Source: Selenomonas dianae
GTDB lineage: Bacteria; Bacillota; Negativicutes; Selenomonadales; Selenomonadaceae
DNA length: 64,000 nucleotides
Direction: 5' to 3'
NCBI RefSeq assembly: GCF_030644225.1
Contig: NZ_CP128650.1
Span: forward strand, 1-64,000
The notes below the pieces were generated by a model. It searched no databases. It worked only from the letters and a program-made list of their open reading frames with translations, and had not been told where the DNA came from. Below are positions 24,488 through 31,175 of this stretch, piece by piece (position 1 is the first letter of the stretch; the number at the start of each line of letters is the position of its first letter). Both the position numbers and the translations under genes were made by a program.

Positions 24488-26389
24488 TTAATCTTTTGGT
24501 GATGCGGGCGGCTCTGTGCGGCGTTCCTTCTCAAGATAGACAAGCAGGACGGAGATGTCGGCGGGGGATACCCCGCTGATGCGGGATGCCTGTCCGATGG
24601 AGTGCGGGCGGATGGCGGCGAGTTTTTCCGCCGCTTCGATGCGCAGGCTTTTGATGGCACTGTAGTCCAGCCCCTCAGGGATGCGGCGGCTCTCAAGACG
24701 CTCCATGCGTGCGATCTGTTCGCGCTGTTTTTTGATATATCCGTCGTAACGCGCCATGATCTCGACTTCCTCTTTGACATCTGCCGCAAGAGGCGGGAGG
24801 TCAAAGAGCGGGGCGAGTGCGTCATAGCTCCCCTCGCGGGAAAGGAGGGCGAGGAGTGTCATCGGGACGCGCAGGGGCGCAAATCCTGCCGCTGCAAGAC
24901 GTGCCTCGGTCTCGGCACTGGGGCTGAGTTTTGTGTGCTCCAACAGGCGCAAGGTCTCCTCGATGGCATCCCTCTTCGCCGTAAAACGCGCCCACCGCGC
25001 ATCGCTGACCAGCCCCACGGCGCGTCCAATCGGGGTGAGGCGCAGGTCGGCGTTGTCCTGCCGGAGGATGAGGCGGTACTCGGCACGGCTCGTCATCATG
25101 CGGTACGGTTCGTCCGTACCCTTGGTCACGAGGTCGTCGATGAGAACGCCGATGTAGCCGTCGCTGCGGCGCAGGATCAGCGGCTCCGCCCCTGTGATTT
25201 CGCATACGGCATTGATGCCTGCGATCAGTCCCTGTGCCGCTGCCTCCTCGTAGCCGCTCGTGCCGTTCGCCTGTCCCGCCGAGTAAAGCCCCGCGACACG
25301 TTTTACGGCAAGGGACGGCGTGAGTTGCAGCGGATCCAAACAATCGTATTCGATAGCATATCCCGGGCGCATAATGCGTGCGTGCTCAAGTCCCGCGATG
25401 GTGGTGAGAAACGCCTCCTGCACATCCGTCGGCAGACTGGTGGACATCCCCTGTACATAAATTTCGTTCGTATGCAGTCCCTCGGGTTCGAGGAAGAGCT
25501 GGTGGCGATCCTTGTCCGGGAAGCGTGCGATCTTCGTTTCGACGGACGGGCAGTAGCGCGGCCCGATCCCCTCAATCACGCCGTTTGCCATCGGGGCGCG
25601 GTGGAGGTTCGCACGGATGATCGCGTGCGTTCTCTCATTTGTATAGCTGAGGTAGCACGGTGCCTGTTCATCCGGCATCGCATCCGTCAAAAAGGAAAAT
25701 GCGGGCGCAGCAGGGTCGCCCTCCTGTATGGCAGTTTTGCCAAAGTCAATCGTGCGGCGGTCAACGCGTGCGGGCGTGCCGGTCTTAAAGCGCATGAGCG
25801 TGAGACCGAGCATCCGTAGCGCGTCCGAGAGCGCCATCGCGGGGCGCTGCCCGTTCGGACCGCTGTCGTAGATGGTCTCGCCGAGGATGATGCGCCCGCG
25901 CAGATACGTCCCCGTGGCGAGGATCACGGCGCGTGCCGTGAGGCGTTCGCCCGTCTCGCAGCGGATGCCCGTGACACGCTTTTTCCCCGCAGTTTCCTCT
26001 GTGAGAAGCTCCGTCACAAGCAGCTGGCGTACATCGAGGTTCTCGGTGTTTTCAACCGTCTCCTTCATGATGCGCTGATAGAGGAACTTGTCTGCCTGCA
26101 TACGGAGGGAATGGACGGCAGGGCCCTTGCCCGTGTTGAGGAGGCGGCGCTGTATGCTCGCGCGGTCGGCGGCAATGCCCATCTCCCCGCCGAGCGCATC
26201 GATCTCGCGGACGAGGTGGCTCTTGCCTGGGCCGCCGACGGACGGGTTGCATGGCATCATGGCGATGTTGTCGAGCGAAAGCGTGACGATGAGGGTACGC
26301 CGTCCCATGCGTGCCGCCGCAAGCGCCGCTTCGACACCTGCGTGCCCTGCGCCAATGACGATAATATCATAATCTGTAGTACTGTTCAC
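24488..26389 (-). CDS. mnmG: tRNA uridine-5-carboxymethylaminomethyl modification enzyme MnmG (GidA)
   Basis: MnmG is the FAD- and folate-dependent partner of MnmE in wobble-uridine modification. The start is a GTG at 26389 (VNSTTDYD) behind AAGGAAATC, giving 633 residues. The FAD-binding motif IIVIGAGHAGVEAALAAARMG is at the N-terminus. The family signatures GTPARVDRRTIDFGKT and SAGQANGTSGYEEAAAQGL are present, and the C-terminal helical domain SIGQASRISGVSPADISVLL binds MnmE. It follows the dCMP deaminase gene by 48 bp and is probably co-transcribed with it. Confidence 0.96.
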   Translation of the reverse strand: MNSTTDYDIIVIGAGHAGVEAALAAARMGRRTLIVTLSLDNIAMMPCNPSVGGPGKSHLVREIDALGGEMGIAADRASIQRRLLNTGKGPAVHSLRMQADKFLYQRIMKETVENTENLDVRQLLVTELLTEETAGKKRVTGIRCETGERLTARAVILATGTYLRGRIILGETIYDSGPNGQRPAMALSDALRMLGLTLMRFKTGTPARVDRRTIDFGKTAIQEGDPAAPAFSFLTDAMPDEQAPCYLSYTNERTHAIIRANLHRAPMANGVIEGIGPRYCPSVETKIARFPDKDRHQLFLEPEGLHTNEIYVQGMSTSLPTDVQEAFLTTIAGLEHARIMRPGYAIEYDCLDPLQLTPSLAVKRVAGLYSAGQANGTSGYEEAAAQGLIAGINAVCEITGAEPLILRRSDGYIGVLIDDLVTKGTDEPYRMMTSRAEYRLILRQDNADLRLTPIGRAVGLVSDARWARFTAKRDAIEETLRLLEHTKLSPSAETEARLAAAGFAPLRVPMTLLALLSREGSYDALAPLFDLPPLAADVKEEVEIMARYDGYIKKQREQIARMERLESRRIPEGLDYSAIKSLRIEAAEKLAAIRPHSIGQASRISGVSPADISVLLVYLEKERRTEPPASPKD

Positions 26390-26437
26390 GTAATGATTTC
26401 CTTTTGGTTTTATCACATAAATTGTAATGTTTTTGTG

Positions 26438-26914
26438 TTATTCCTTTACCATAAAGTTTACGGGTACCTCGGCGAGATCCGTCTCCATGCGCCGCCAACG
26501 AACGCCCGCAGAGTCAAACATCCGCTTGGAGATCTTCGTCGCCTCGCTCACGGCGTATTTGTCCGAGAGGTAGACAACCTCGCGGATGCCGCTCTGGATG
26601 ATTGCCTTGCAGCATTCGTTGCACGGGAAGAGCGACACGTAGATACGACAGCCCTTCAGTGACGTACTTGCGTTGAGGATGGCGTTGAGTTCGGCGTGCA
26701 CAACATAGGGATATTTCTGCTCCGTGAATTCCCCCGTCCGTCCCCACGGGTACTCGCGGTCGTCGCAGCCGTTCGGCATACCGTTGTAGCCGACACCGAC
26801 GATGTGCTTGTCCTCGTTGACGATGCACGCGCCGACCTGCGTGTGTGGATCCTTGCTGCGGTAGGCGGAGAAGATCGCAACGCCCATGAAGTATTCGTCC
26901 CAAGAGATAATCAT
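26438..26914 (-). CDS. Deoxycytidylate deaminase (ComEB/dCMP deaminase family)
   Basis: A 158-residue zinc enzyme that converts dCMP to dUMP, feeding thymidylate synthesis. The zinc site is complete: histidine and catalytic glutamate in PYVVHAELNAIL, and the cysteine pair in SLFPCNECCKAII. The N-terminus SWDEYFMGVAIFSAYRSKDP is typical of the family. Its start (26914) is only about 10 bp from the first promoter of the toxin-like array, which runs the other way, so the two share a divergent control region. Confidence 0.93.
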   Translation of the reverse strand: MIISWDEYFMGVAIFSAYRSKDPHTQVGACIVNEDKHIVGVGYNGMPNGCDDREYPWGRTGEFTEQKYPYVVHAELNAILNASTSLKGCRIYVSLFPCNECCKAIIQSGIREVVYLSDKYAVSEATKISKRMFDSAGVRWRRMETDLAEVPVNFMVKE

Positions 26915-26924
26915 GCTACTCTCC

Positions 26925-26953
26925 TTGCACTACATACATTTGTTTGATATAAT
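26925..26953 (+). promoter_or_regulatory. Sense promoter, unit 1
   Basis: TTGCAC (26925-26930), 17-bp spacer, TATAAT (26948-26953). It faces away from the dCMP deaminase gene. Confidence 0.8.
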
Positions 26954-27023
26954 GAAATAAGGCACTGCCAGTAACGGTAGGCGGCTAATCTTGCCCCTTT
27001 CAAATACGAAGGGGGGTGATGGT

Positions 27024-27092
27024 ATGGGTATCTATGAGATGTTTGTGTTTCTCATTCTGCTCATTGCCTTGATCCTCGCGATCAAGTTCTAA
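27024..27092 (+). CDS. Small hydrophobic toxin-like peptide, unit 1
   Basis: Twenty-two residues: MGIYEMFVFLILLIALILAI then KF. An acidic N-terminal turn is followed by one hydrophobic span and a basic end, the shape of membrane-acting type I toxins and of putative holin-like toxin peptides in Firmicutes. The ATG follows AAGGGGGGTGAT. The GGGGG is paired in the leader with GCCCCTT (stem CCCCTT..AAGGGG), which should hide the ribosome site. This is the most divergent of the four peptides. Toxicity is inferred only. Confidence 0.7.
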   Translation: MGIYEMFVFLILLIALILAIKF

Positions 27093-27096
27093 ACAA

Positions 27097-27180
27097 GAAA
27101 AATCCGCCGCACGCTTCCAACATGTAGGCGGATTATTCCAACTCTGAGGGGCGGCCGCCCATCGGCAGTGCCCTTTTTCT
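27097..27180 (-). ncRNA. Predicted antisense RNA, unit 1
   Basis: Minus-strand promoter TTGACG (complement of 27210-27215), 17-bp spacer, TAAAAT (complement of 27187-27192). Transcription would start near 27180, copy the complement of the 3' UTR, and end at the hairpin AATCCGCC..GGCGGATT followed by TTTC near 27097. The RNA of about 85 nt would pair with the whole 3' UTR of the peptide mRNA. Confidence 0.65.
27147..27179 (+). terminator. Sense terminator, unit 1
   Basis: Stem GGGC-GCCG / CGGC-GCCC followed by TTTTT. Units 1 and 4 use GCCG/CGGC where units 2 and 3 use CCGC/GCGG, a paired change that keeps the stem. Confidence 0.8.
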
Positions 27181-27218
27181 ATGCTTATTTTACTTCAATT
27201 CGCGCAGTTCGTCAAGGC

Positions 27219-27247
27219 TTGCACTGCATACACGCGTTTGCTATAAT
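27219..27247 (+). promoter_or_regulatory. Sense promoter, unit 2
   Basis: TTGCAC (27219-27224), 17-bp spacer, TATAAT (27242-27247), three bases from the -35 box of the unit 1 antisense promoter. Confidence 0.8.
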
Positions 27248-27303
27248 GAGAAAAGGCACTGATAGGCGCAGTGGCAACTCAGCCCCCGAAAGGGGGGATC
27301 TGC

Positions 27304-27372
27304 ATGGAGACCTACGAGTTCTTGACGTTTCTCGTTGTGTTTACCGTCTTAGTCTTATCCGTTAAACGATAA
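27304..27372 (+). CDS. Small hydrophobic toxin-like peptide, unit 2
   Basis: Peptide METYEFLTFLVVFTVLVLSV plus KR (22 residues). The leader hairpin CCCCC-GAAA-GGGGG, with a GNRA-type loop, covers the Shine-Dalgarno 5 to 10 bases before the ATG. The start of the mRNA (AAAAGGCACTG) can also pair with its own end (CAGTGCCC then TTTT), a 5'-3' closure seen in several type I toxin mRNAs. The residue pattern ETYEFL..FLVV is shared by units 2-4. Confidence 0.75.
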   Translation: METYEFLTFLVVFTVLVLSVKR

Positions 27373-27375
27373 ATG

Positions 27376-27463
27376 AGAAAGCCCCGCCTTGCGCTCCAAA
27401 CTGCAGACGGGGAACTTCTCGCGTGTATAAGGGGCAACCGCTGAGCGGCAGTGCCCTTTTTCT
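27376..27463 (-). ncRNA. Predicted antisense RNA, unit 2
   Basis: Promoter TTGACG (complement of 27493-27498), 17-bp spacer, TAAAAT (complement of 27470-27475). The predicted RNA of about 88 nt ends at CCCCG..CGGGG followed by CTTTCTC, four bases past the peptide stop codon. Confidence 0.65.
27431..27462 (+). terminator. Sense terminator, unit 2
   Basis: GGGCA-CCGC / GCGG-TGCCC with a small internal bulge, followed by TTTTT. Confidence 0.8.
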
Positions 27464-27501
27464 ATGCTTATTTTACTTCAATTCGAGCAGTTCGTCAAGG
27501 C

Positions 27502-27530
27502 TTGCACTGCATACATTTGTTTGCTATAAT
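27502..27530 (+). promoter_or_regulatory. Sense promoter, unit 3
   Basis: TTGCAC (27502-27507), 17-bp spacer, TATAAT (27525-27530). Confidence 0.8.
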
Positions 27531-27586
27531 GAGAAAAGGCACTGATAGGCGCAGTGGCAACTCAGCCCCCGAAAGGGGGGATCTGC

Positions 27587-27655
27587 ATGGAGACCTACGA
27601 GTTCTTGACGTTTCTCGTTGTGTTCACCATCTTAGTCTTATCCGTTAAACGATAA
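27587..27655 (+). CDS. Small hydrophobic toxin-like peptide, unit 3
   Basis: Peptide METYEFLTFLVVFTILVLSV plus KR, differing from unit 2 by one Val to Ile change. Leader, ribosome-site hairpin and spacing are those of unit 2, so this pair looks like a recent duplication. Confidence 0.75.
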   Translation: METYEFLTFLVVFTILVLSVKR

Positions 27656-27660
27656 ATGAG

Positions 27661-27748
27661 AAAGCCCCGCCTTGCGCTCCAAATCGTAGGCGGGGTAATC
27701 TCTGCTATAACATTGGGGGCAACCGCTGAGCGGCAGTGCCCTTTTTCT
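27661..27748 (-). ncRNA. Predicted antisense RNA, unit 3
   Basis: Promoter TTGACG (complement of 27778-27783), 17-bp spacer, TAAAAT (complement of 27755-27760). The RNA would end at CCCCGCC..GGCGGGG followed by CTTTCTC. The 3' UTR loop sequence differs from unit 2, which could give pairing specificity between units. Confidence 0.65.
27715..27747 (+). terminator. Sense terminator, unit 3
   Basis: Same hairpin as unit 2 (GGGCA-CCGC / GCGG-TGCCC, then TTTTT). Confidence 0.8.
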
Positions 27749-27786
27749 ATGCTTATTTTACTTCAATTCGCGCAGTTCGTCAAGGC

Positions 27787-27815
27787 TTGCACTGCATACA
27801 TTTGTTTGCTATAAT
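27787..27815 (+). promoter_or_regulatory. Sense promoter, unit 4
   Basis: TTGCAC (27787-27792), 17-bp spacer, TATAAT (27810-27815). Confidence 0.8.
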
Positions 27816-27879
27816 GAGAAAAGGCACTGCTATCAAAAACGGTAGGCGGCTAATCTCGCCCCCGAAAGGGGGAATACAC

Positions 27880-27948
27880 ATGGATACCTATGAGTTCCTA
27901 TCATTTCTCGTAGTATATACCATACTGATTCTGTCAGTAAAAAGATAA
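27880..27948 (+). CDS. Small hydrophobic toxin-like peptide, unit 4
   Basis: Peptide MDTYEFLSFLVVYTILILSV plus KR. Amino-acid changes relative to units 2 and 3 are conservative although many codons differ (for example TCATTTCTCGTAGTATATACC), so the peptide sequence appears to be under selection. The ribosome site is again paired in CCCCC-GAAA-GGGGG. Confidence 0.75.
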   Translation: MDTYEFLSFLVVYTILILSVKR

Positions 27949-27952
27949 ATGA

Positions 27953-28040
27953 GAAAACCCGCCTTGCGTCTCCAAACAATAGGCGGGGATTCTCTCCGGT
28001 TATATAGGGGGCGGCCGCCCATCGGCAGTGCCCTTTTTCT
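27953..28040 (-). ncRNA. Predicted antisense RNA, unit 4
   Basis: Promoter TTGACG (complement of 28070-28075), 17-bp spacer, TAAAAT (complement of 28047-28052). End hairpin CCCGCC..GGCGGG followed by TTTTCTC. Confidence 0.65.
28007..28040 (+). terminator. Sense terminator, unit 4
   Basis: GGGC-GCCG / CGGC-GCCC followed by TTTTT, as in unit 1. It closes the array. Confidence 0.8.
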
Positions 28041-28136
28041 ATGCTTATTTTACTTCAATTCGCGCAGTTCGTCAAGCATCTGACGCTCTTCCCACCTCTG
28101 TTCAAAAATTGAGAAGAAATCTCTGTTAATATAGGA

Positions 28137-28165
28137 TTGACAAAACATGAAATATAAAATAGAAT
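28137..28165 (+). promoter_or_regulatory. Promoter of the B12 riboswitch transcript
   Basis: Perfect -35 TTGACA (28137-28142), 17-bp spacer, -10 TAGAAT (28160-28165), about 28 bp before the riboswitch P1 stem. Confidence 0.8.
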
Positions 28166-28192
28166 GATGTCAATTTGTATAAAACTATATAG

Positions 28193-28358
28193 AAAACAGG
28201 TGCCCGTGAGGGCTTAATAGGGAATTTGGTACAAGCCAAAGCGGTCCCGCCACTGTGAGGAGGAGCAGAGCTGCATGGGAGAAGTCCCGTCACTGAGGAG
28301 CGATCCTTGGGAAGGCGCAGCCGAGCGAGGAATCCGAGCCAGGAGAACTGCCTGTTTT
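28193..28358 (+). ncRNA. Cobalamin (adenosylcobalamin-type) riboswitch aptamer
   Basis: The segment is closed by a perfect P1 stem AAACAGG (5') / CCTGTTT (3'). It carries the conserved core CCGCCACTGTGA and the B12-box GAGCCAGGAGAACTGCC near its 3' end. Such aptamers bind coenzyme B12 and turn off transport or synthesis genes when it is plentiful. The regulated genes here are a TonB receptor and an ABC importer. The aptamer itself looks intact; the expression platform does not follow it directly because a foldback repeat is inserted 13 bp downstream. Confidence 0.92.
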
Positions 28359-28371
28359 GCGCGACCTGTAA

Positions 28372-28532
28372 GGAATCGCTGATAAAATGAAGTCTGTCAG
28401 ATTGGTGTAGATTTTTTGTCTGAACAAGGAGATAAACCGGACGCATAGCCAAAGCTATGTGGAGGATTTGTCGACACAGTGCAGGCAAAAAAGATACGTC
28501 AAGATGGCATGGCTGAATTTATCAGTGCTTCC
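28372..28532 (+). repeat. Foldback repeat (MITE-like), copy 3, inside the riboswitch leader
   Basis: A 161-bp copy with ends GGAATCGCTGATAAA and TTTATCAGTGCTTCC. GTAA lies at both flanks (28368-28371 and 28534-28537, with one extra G on the right), a likely 4-bp target duplication. Its stems keep pairing despite changes: GTCTG/CAGGC where copy 1 has GTCCG/CGGAC, and GATAAA/TTTGTC where copy 1 has GGCAAA/TTTGCC. It separates the aptamer from the terminator at 28582-28610. Confidence 0.9.
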
Positions 28533-28581
28533 GGTAATCCACGAGCGATGGGGAGGGGAGCCGATACCGTGGCAACGCGGC

Positions 28582-28610
28582 GGCTTTCTTTGTGTGGGAA
28601 GCCTTTTTTT
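28582..28610 (+). terminator. Riboswitch expression-platform terminator
   Basis: GGCTTTC / GGAAGCC with an eight-base loop and seven T residues. A competing upstream hairpin CCACG..CGTGG (about 28538-28572) may be the anti-terminator or anti-anti-terminator arm. It lies 77 bp before the receptor start. Confidence 0.75.
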
Positions 28611-28687
28611 ATGCAGTCGGTCAGCAATGCCGGAGGGTGTTGCATGGGATGGAAGGGCTATGCCCGATCAAGGAGGAAATGACGAAT

Positions 28688-31102
28688 ATGAAGAAGAGAC
28701 ATCTTACGCTTGCAGTCCTCGCAGGGCTCTTGTCCACGGGGGGGGGGCAGACCTCTGTCTATGCGGGACATGATGAGAATCTGCAGTCCTACACGATTGA
28801 TAATATCGTGGTCGAGGCGGAGCAGACGATCAACCAGTTCGGCGACACGGTGACAGAGCAGTCCTACTACCGCACGGGCGGCGATGTGAAGGTCATCACG
28901 CGCGAGGAGATCGAGAAGCGTCACTACACGGATCTCACCGAGGCGATCAAGCGTATCCCGGGCGTGACGTTCCAGAACCCCGGCTATCGCGGCGGCGAGT
29001 ACGGGTACCAGACCTATAACAACGGCGTGCTTATCAACGGCGACTCGCGTGTCGTCATCCTCATCGACGGGCGGCGCGTGGACAACCTCACGAGCACCCG
29101 CTTTAACAGTCGGAGCACCTCGGGCAGCAAGTCCACAGGGGTCAACCTCGACCAGATGCTCGGCATCGAGAGCGTGGACAAGATCGAGGTCATCAAGGGA
29201 CCCGGCGCATCCGTCTATGGACCGGACGCGACGGGAGGTGTCATCAACATCATCACGCGCAAGGGCGCAGTCGAGCAGAAGGGGACGCTCGATCTTTCCA
29301 CAGGCTCGTGGCACAAGCACAACTATGCGCTCACCCTCTCGGGTGCGCTGCAGGACGATCCGACCTTCCACTATTTCGGCACGGTGACAAAGACGATGAG
29401 CGGTGATACGGAGTATGTGGACGGCGAGACGGGCAGGACAGGTACGCTCGGCGGCTCGCGTTGGAAGGAAGAGGCGGTCAACATCCGTCTCGACAAGGAT
29501 CTCGGCAAGGAGCAGAGCATCAAGCTCTGGTACAACTACAAGGCAGGCAAGGATGGCTACCCGATCTCGACGCCGCGTCTCAAATACTGGAATCAGGACG
29601 ACTGGGAGCGTATTATCTTTGCAGCTGCCGTTGGCAAGCTGAACAGCAGTAATCAATTGGTCGGCGATCCCGCATTCGGTGACGCAGACAACCCGGGTTA
29701 CGCGAACCTATATGCACTTGATGGCAAGGTATACAACTCGTTCAGTCGGTTTAAGAATAATGACTGGGAGCTGAAGTGGACATTCGACAAGGACAATGGT
29801 ATGGAGAGTTTTGTTCGCCTCTATTACCAGAATCATCGCTACTCCTCTCGTGATAAATACAGATGGTCACTTAGTGATGACCCCGCCGCAGACTATCAGG
29901 CACGCTTTCCGGGCGGTGCGACGGCTGCCGAGCTGAAACAGTGGATTCGTGAAAATCTCGCACCATTCCCGGGCGGCGATCCGGCGAAGGTGCAGGAATG
30001 GCTGGAGAAGACCGACGGTACAGCCACAGAGCCGACGGGATGGCAGAAAGAACGTAATCAGGGCGTTCAAGTGCAGTATGCGCGAGCAATCGGCAAGAAC
30101 GATGTTATTGCGAGCCTAACCTATGATCGTGCTAAGACTGTTGAAAAATACTATAGCCGGCGTACAAGAAAATATGTGGAATCTACAACGAGCCGTAACA
30201 CGGTGATCGGCTATGTGCAGGACAAGATCCACATCACGCCGAACTGGGACCTGACCCCGGCGCTCCGCTATACTTACTACTCGGATTATGATTACACGGG
30301 CAATGCCGGATTCAAGGGAAAAGGAAAATCCCATCTCATCACACCTGTGCTCAATACGGAGTATCTGATCGATGATACGCTCAGCGTATATGGCGGTTGG
30401 ACACAGATCTATCGTCCCGTGCGGCAGGGAGACTATACGACACTGCACGGCATCTACAAGACGCCGCTCGAAAATGAGCGTGGTGATGTGTGGACGCTTG
30501 GCGTACGCAAGGAGTTCTCGCAGCATTCCGCCCTTGCAGTTCATTATGACTGGACGCGGATGTCGAACGCGATTGCATCGTTCCCCATCTGGGATGCGTC
30601 GATTCCTGGTTATGACTACACGGCAGTCAATGCCCGCGAGGACAAGACGTCCTTTAACATCACGTTTGACCACGCCTTTGACAAGCACGTCACAATGAGT
30701 GCATCCTACTCGCATATGGATGATAAATGGCAGGTCAAGAGCGGCTGGAATGTCGATCCGAGCTGGGGGCTTAACGGCGAGGACGACATCAACACACAGA
30801 TGAACCGCCTCCGCCCGCAGAACCACTATGCGCTCAACCTTTCCTATGAGAATCAGAAGCTCTATACGGGACTGCTGATGAACTGGTACACGGGGAACAA
30901 CCTGAGAGCCTTTACGGATCGCCAGTTCCTCGTCCTTGACTGGAACATCAACTACAGCTTTACGCCCGATCTGACGGGATATATCACCGTCAACAACCTC
31001 ACGAACGAGGCATATCAGACCTCCTATAGCTCCTACAACGGACTTGGCTCCTCCACCATGCCTGCGCGCAGTGTGATGGTCGGCGCTCGCTACACGTTCT
31101 AA
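28688..31102 (+). CDS. TonB-dependent outer-membrane receptor, corrinoid (BtuB-like) by context
   Basis: An 804-residue outer-membrane receptor. The ATG at 28688 is preferred because the nearer ATG at 28679 leaves only two bases after AAGGAGG. A signal peptide (MKKRHLTLAVLAGLLSTGGG) is followed by a likely TonB box around YTIDNIVVEA, and a plug domain with VKVITREEIEKRHYTDLTEA, IPGVTFQNPGY and VVILIDGRRVD. The 22-strand barrel ends in an aromatic residue, VGARYTF. Control by a B12 riboswitch and linkage to a B12-type ABC importer make cobalamin or another corrinoid the likely ligand. Confidence 0.9.
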   Translation: MKKRHLTLAVLAGLLSTGGGQTSVYAGHDENLQSYTIDNIVVEAEQTINQFGDTVTEQSYYRTGGDVKVITREEIEKRHYTDLTEAIKRIPGVTFQNPGYRGGEYGYQTYNNGVLINGDSRVVILIDGRRVDNLTSTRFNSRSTSGSKSTGVNLDQMLGIESVDKIEVIKGPGASVYGPDATGGVINIITRKGAVEQKGTLDLSTGSWHKHNYALTLSGALQDDPTFHYFGTVTKTMSGDTEYVDGETGRTGTLGGSRWKEEAVNIRLDKDLGKEQSIKLWYNYKAGKDGYPISTPRLKYWNQDDWERIIFAAAVGKLNSSNQLVGDPAFGDADNPGYANLYALDGKVYNSFSRFKNNDWELKWTFDKDNGMESFVRLYYQNHRYSSRDKYRWSLSDDPAADYQARFPGGATAAELKQWIRENLAPFPGGDPAKVQEWLEKTDGTATEPTGWQKERNQGVQVQYARAIGKNDVIASLTYDRAKTVEKYYSRRTRKYVESTTSRNTVIGYVQDKIHITPNWDLTPALRYTYYSDYDYTGNAGFKGKGKSHLITPVLNTEYLIDDTLSVYGGWTQIYRPVRQGDYTTLHGIYKTPLENERGDVWTLGVRKEFSQHSALAVHYDWTRMSNAIASFPIWDASIPGYDYTAVNAREDKTSFNITFDHAFDKHVTMSASYSHMDDKWQVKSGWNVDPSWGLNGEDDINTQMNRLRPQNHYALNLSYENQKLYTGLLMNWYTGNNLRAFTDRQFLVLDWNINYSFTPDLTGYITVNNLTNEAYQTSYSSYNGLGSSTMPARSVMVGARYTF

Positions 31103-31175
31103 TTGTTCGGAAATGAAAGGACGCAAGACATTCTTCCCAAAGGATGCCTTGCGTCTCTTTCTTGTAGGAGGAAGG

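Larger units (their letters stand above)
26921..28080 (+). repeat. Four-unit tandem array of type I toxin-antitoxin-like loci
   Basis: Four units of about 285 bp repeat head to tail. Each has, in order: a plus-strand promoter TTGCAC-17 bp-TATAAT; a leader with a hairpin covering the ribosome site; a 22-codon hydrophobic ORF; a 3' UTR hairpin; a U-tailed terminator; and a minus-strand promoter TTGACG-17 bp-TAAAAT that reads back into the 3' UTR. Units 2 and 3 are nearly identical; units 1 and 4 share a different leader and terminator stem. Between units the antisense promoter of one and the sense promoter of the next are back to back, with -35 boxes three bases apart. Confidence 0.85.

Noticed and set aside
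27168-27948. 64-70 codon frames beginning MPFFYAYFTSIRAVRQ in the tandem array
   Set aside because: They start inside a terminator and cross the sense promoter and leader; the well-placed 22-codon frames end in the same stretch and carry the hydrophobic pattern.
26921-28080. CRISPR array
   Set aside because: Repeats are regular, but units are ~285 bp with promoters and ORFs, there are no short spacers and no cas genes.
28126-28488. Minus-strand 120-codon frame over the riboswitch
   Set aside because: It spans the aptamer and repeat in antisense; no start signal and no conserved protein pattern.
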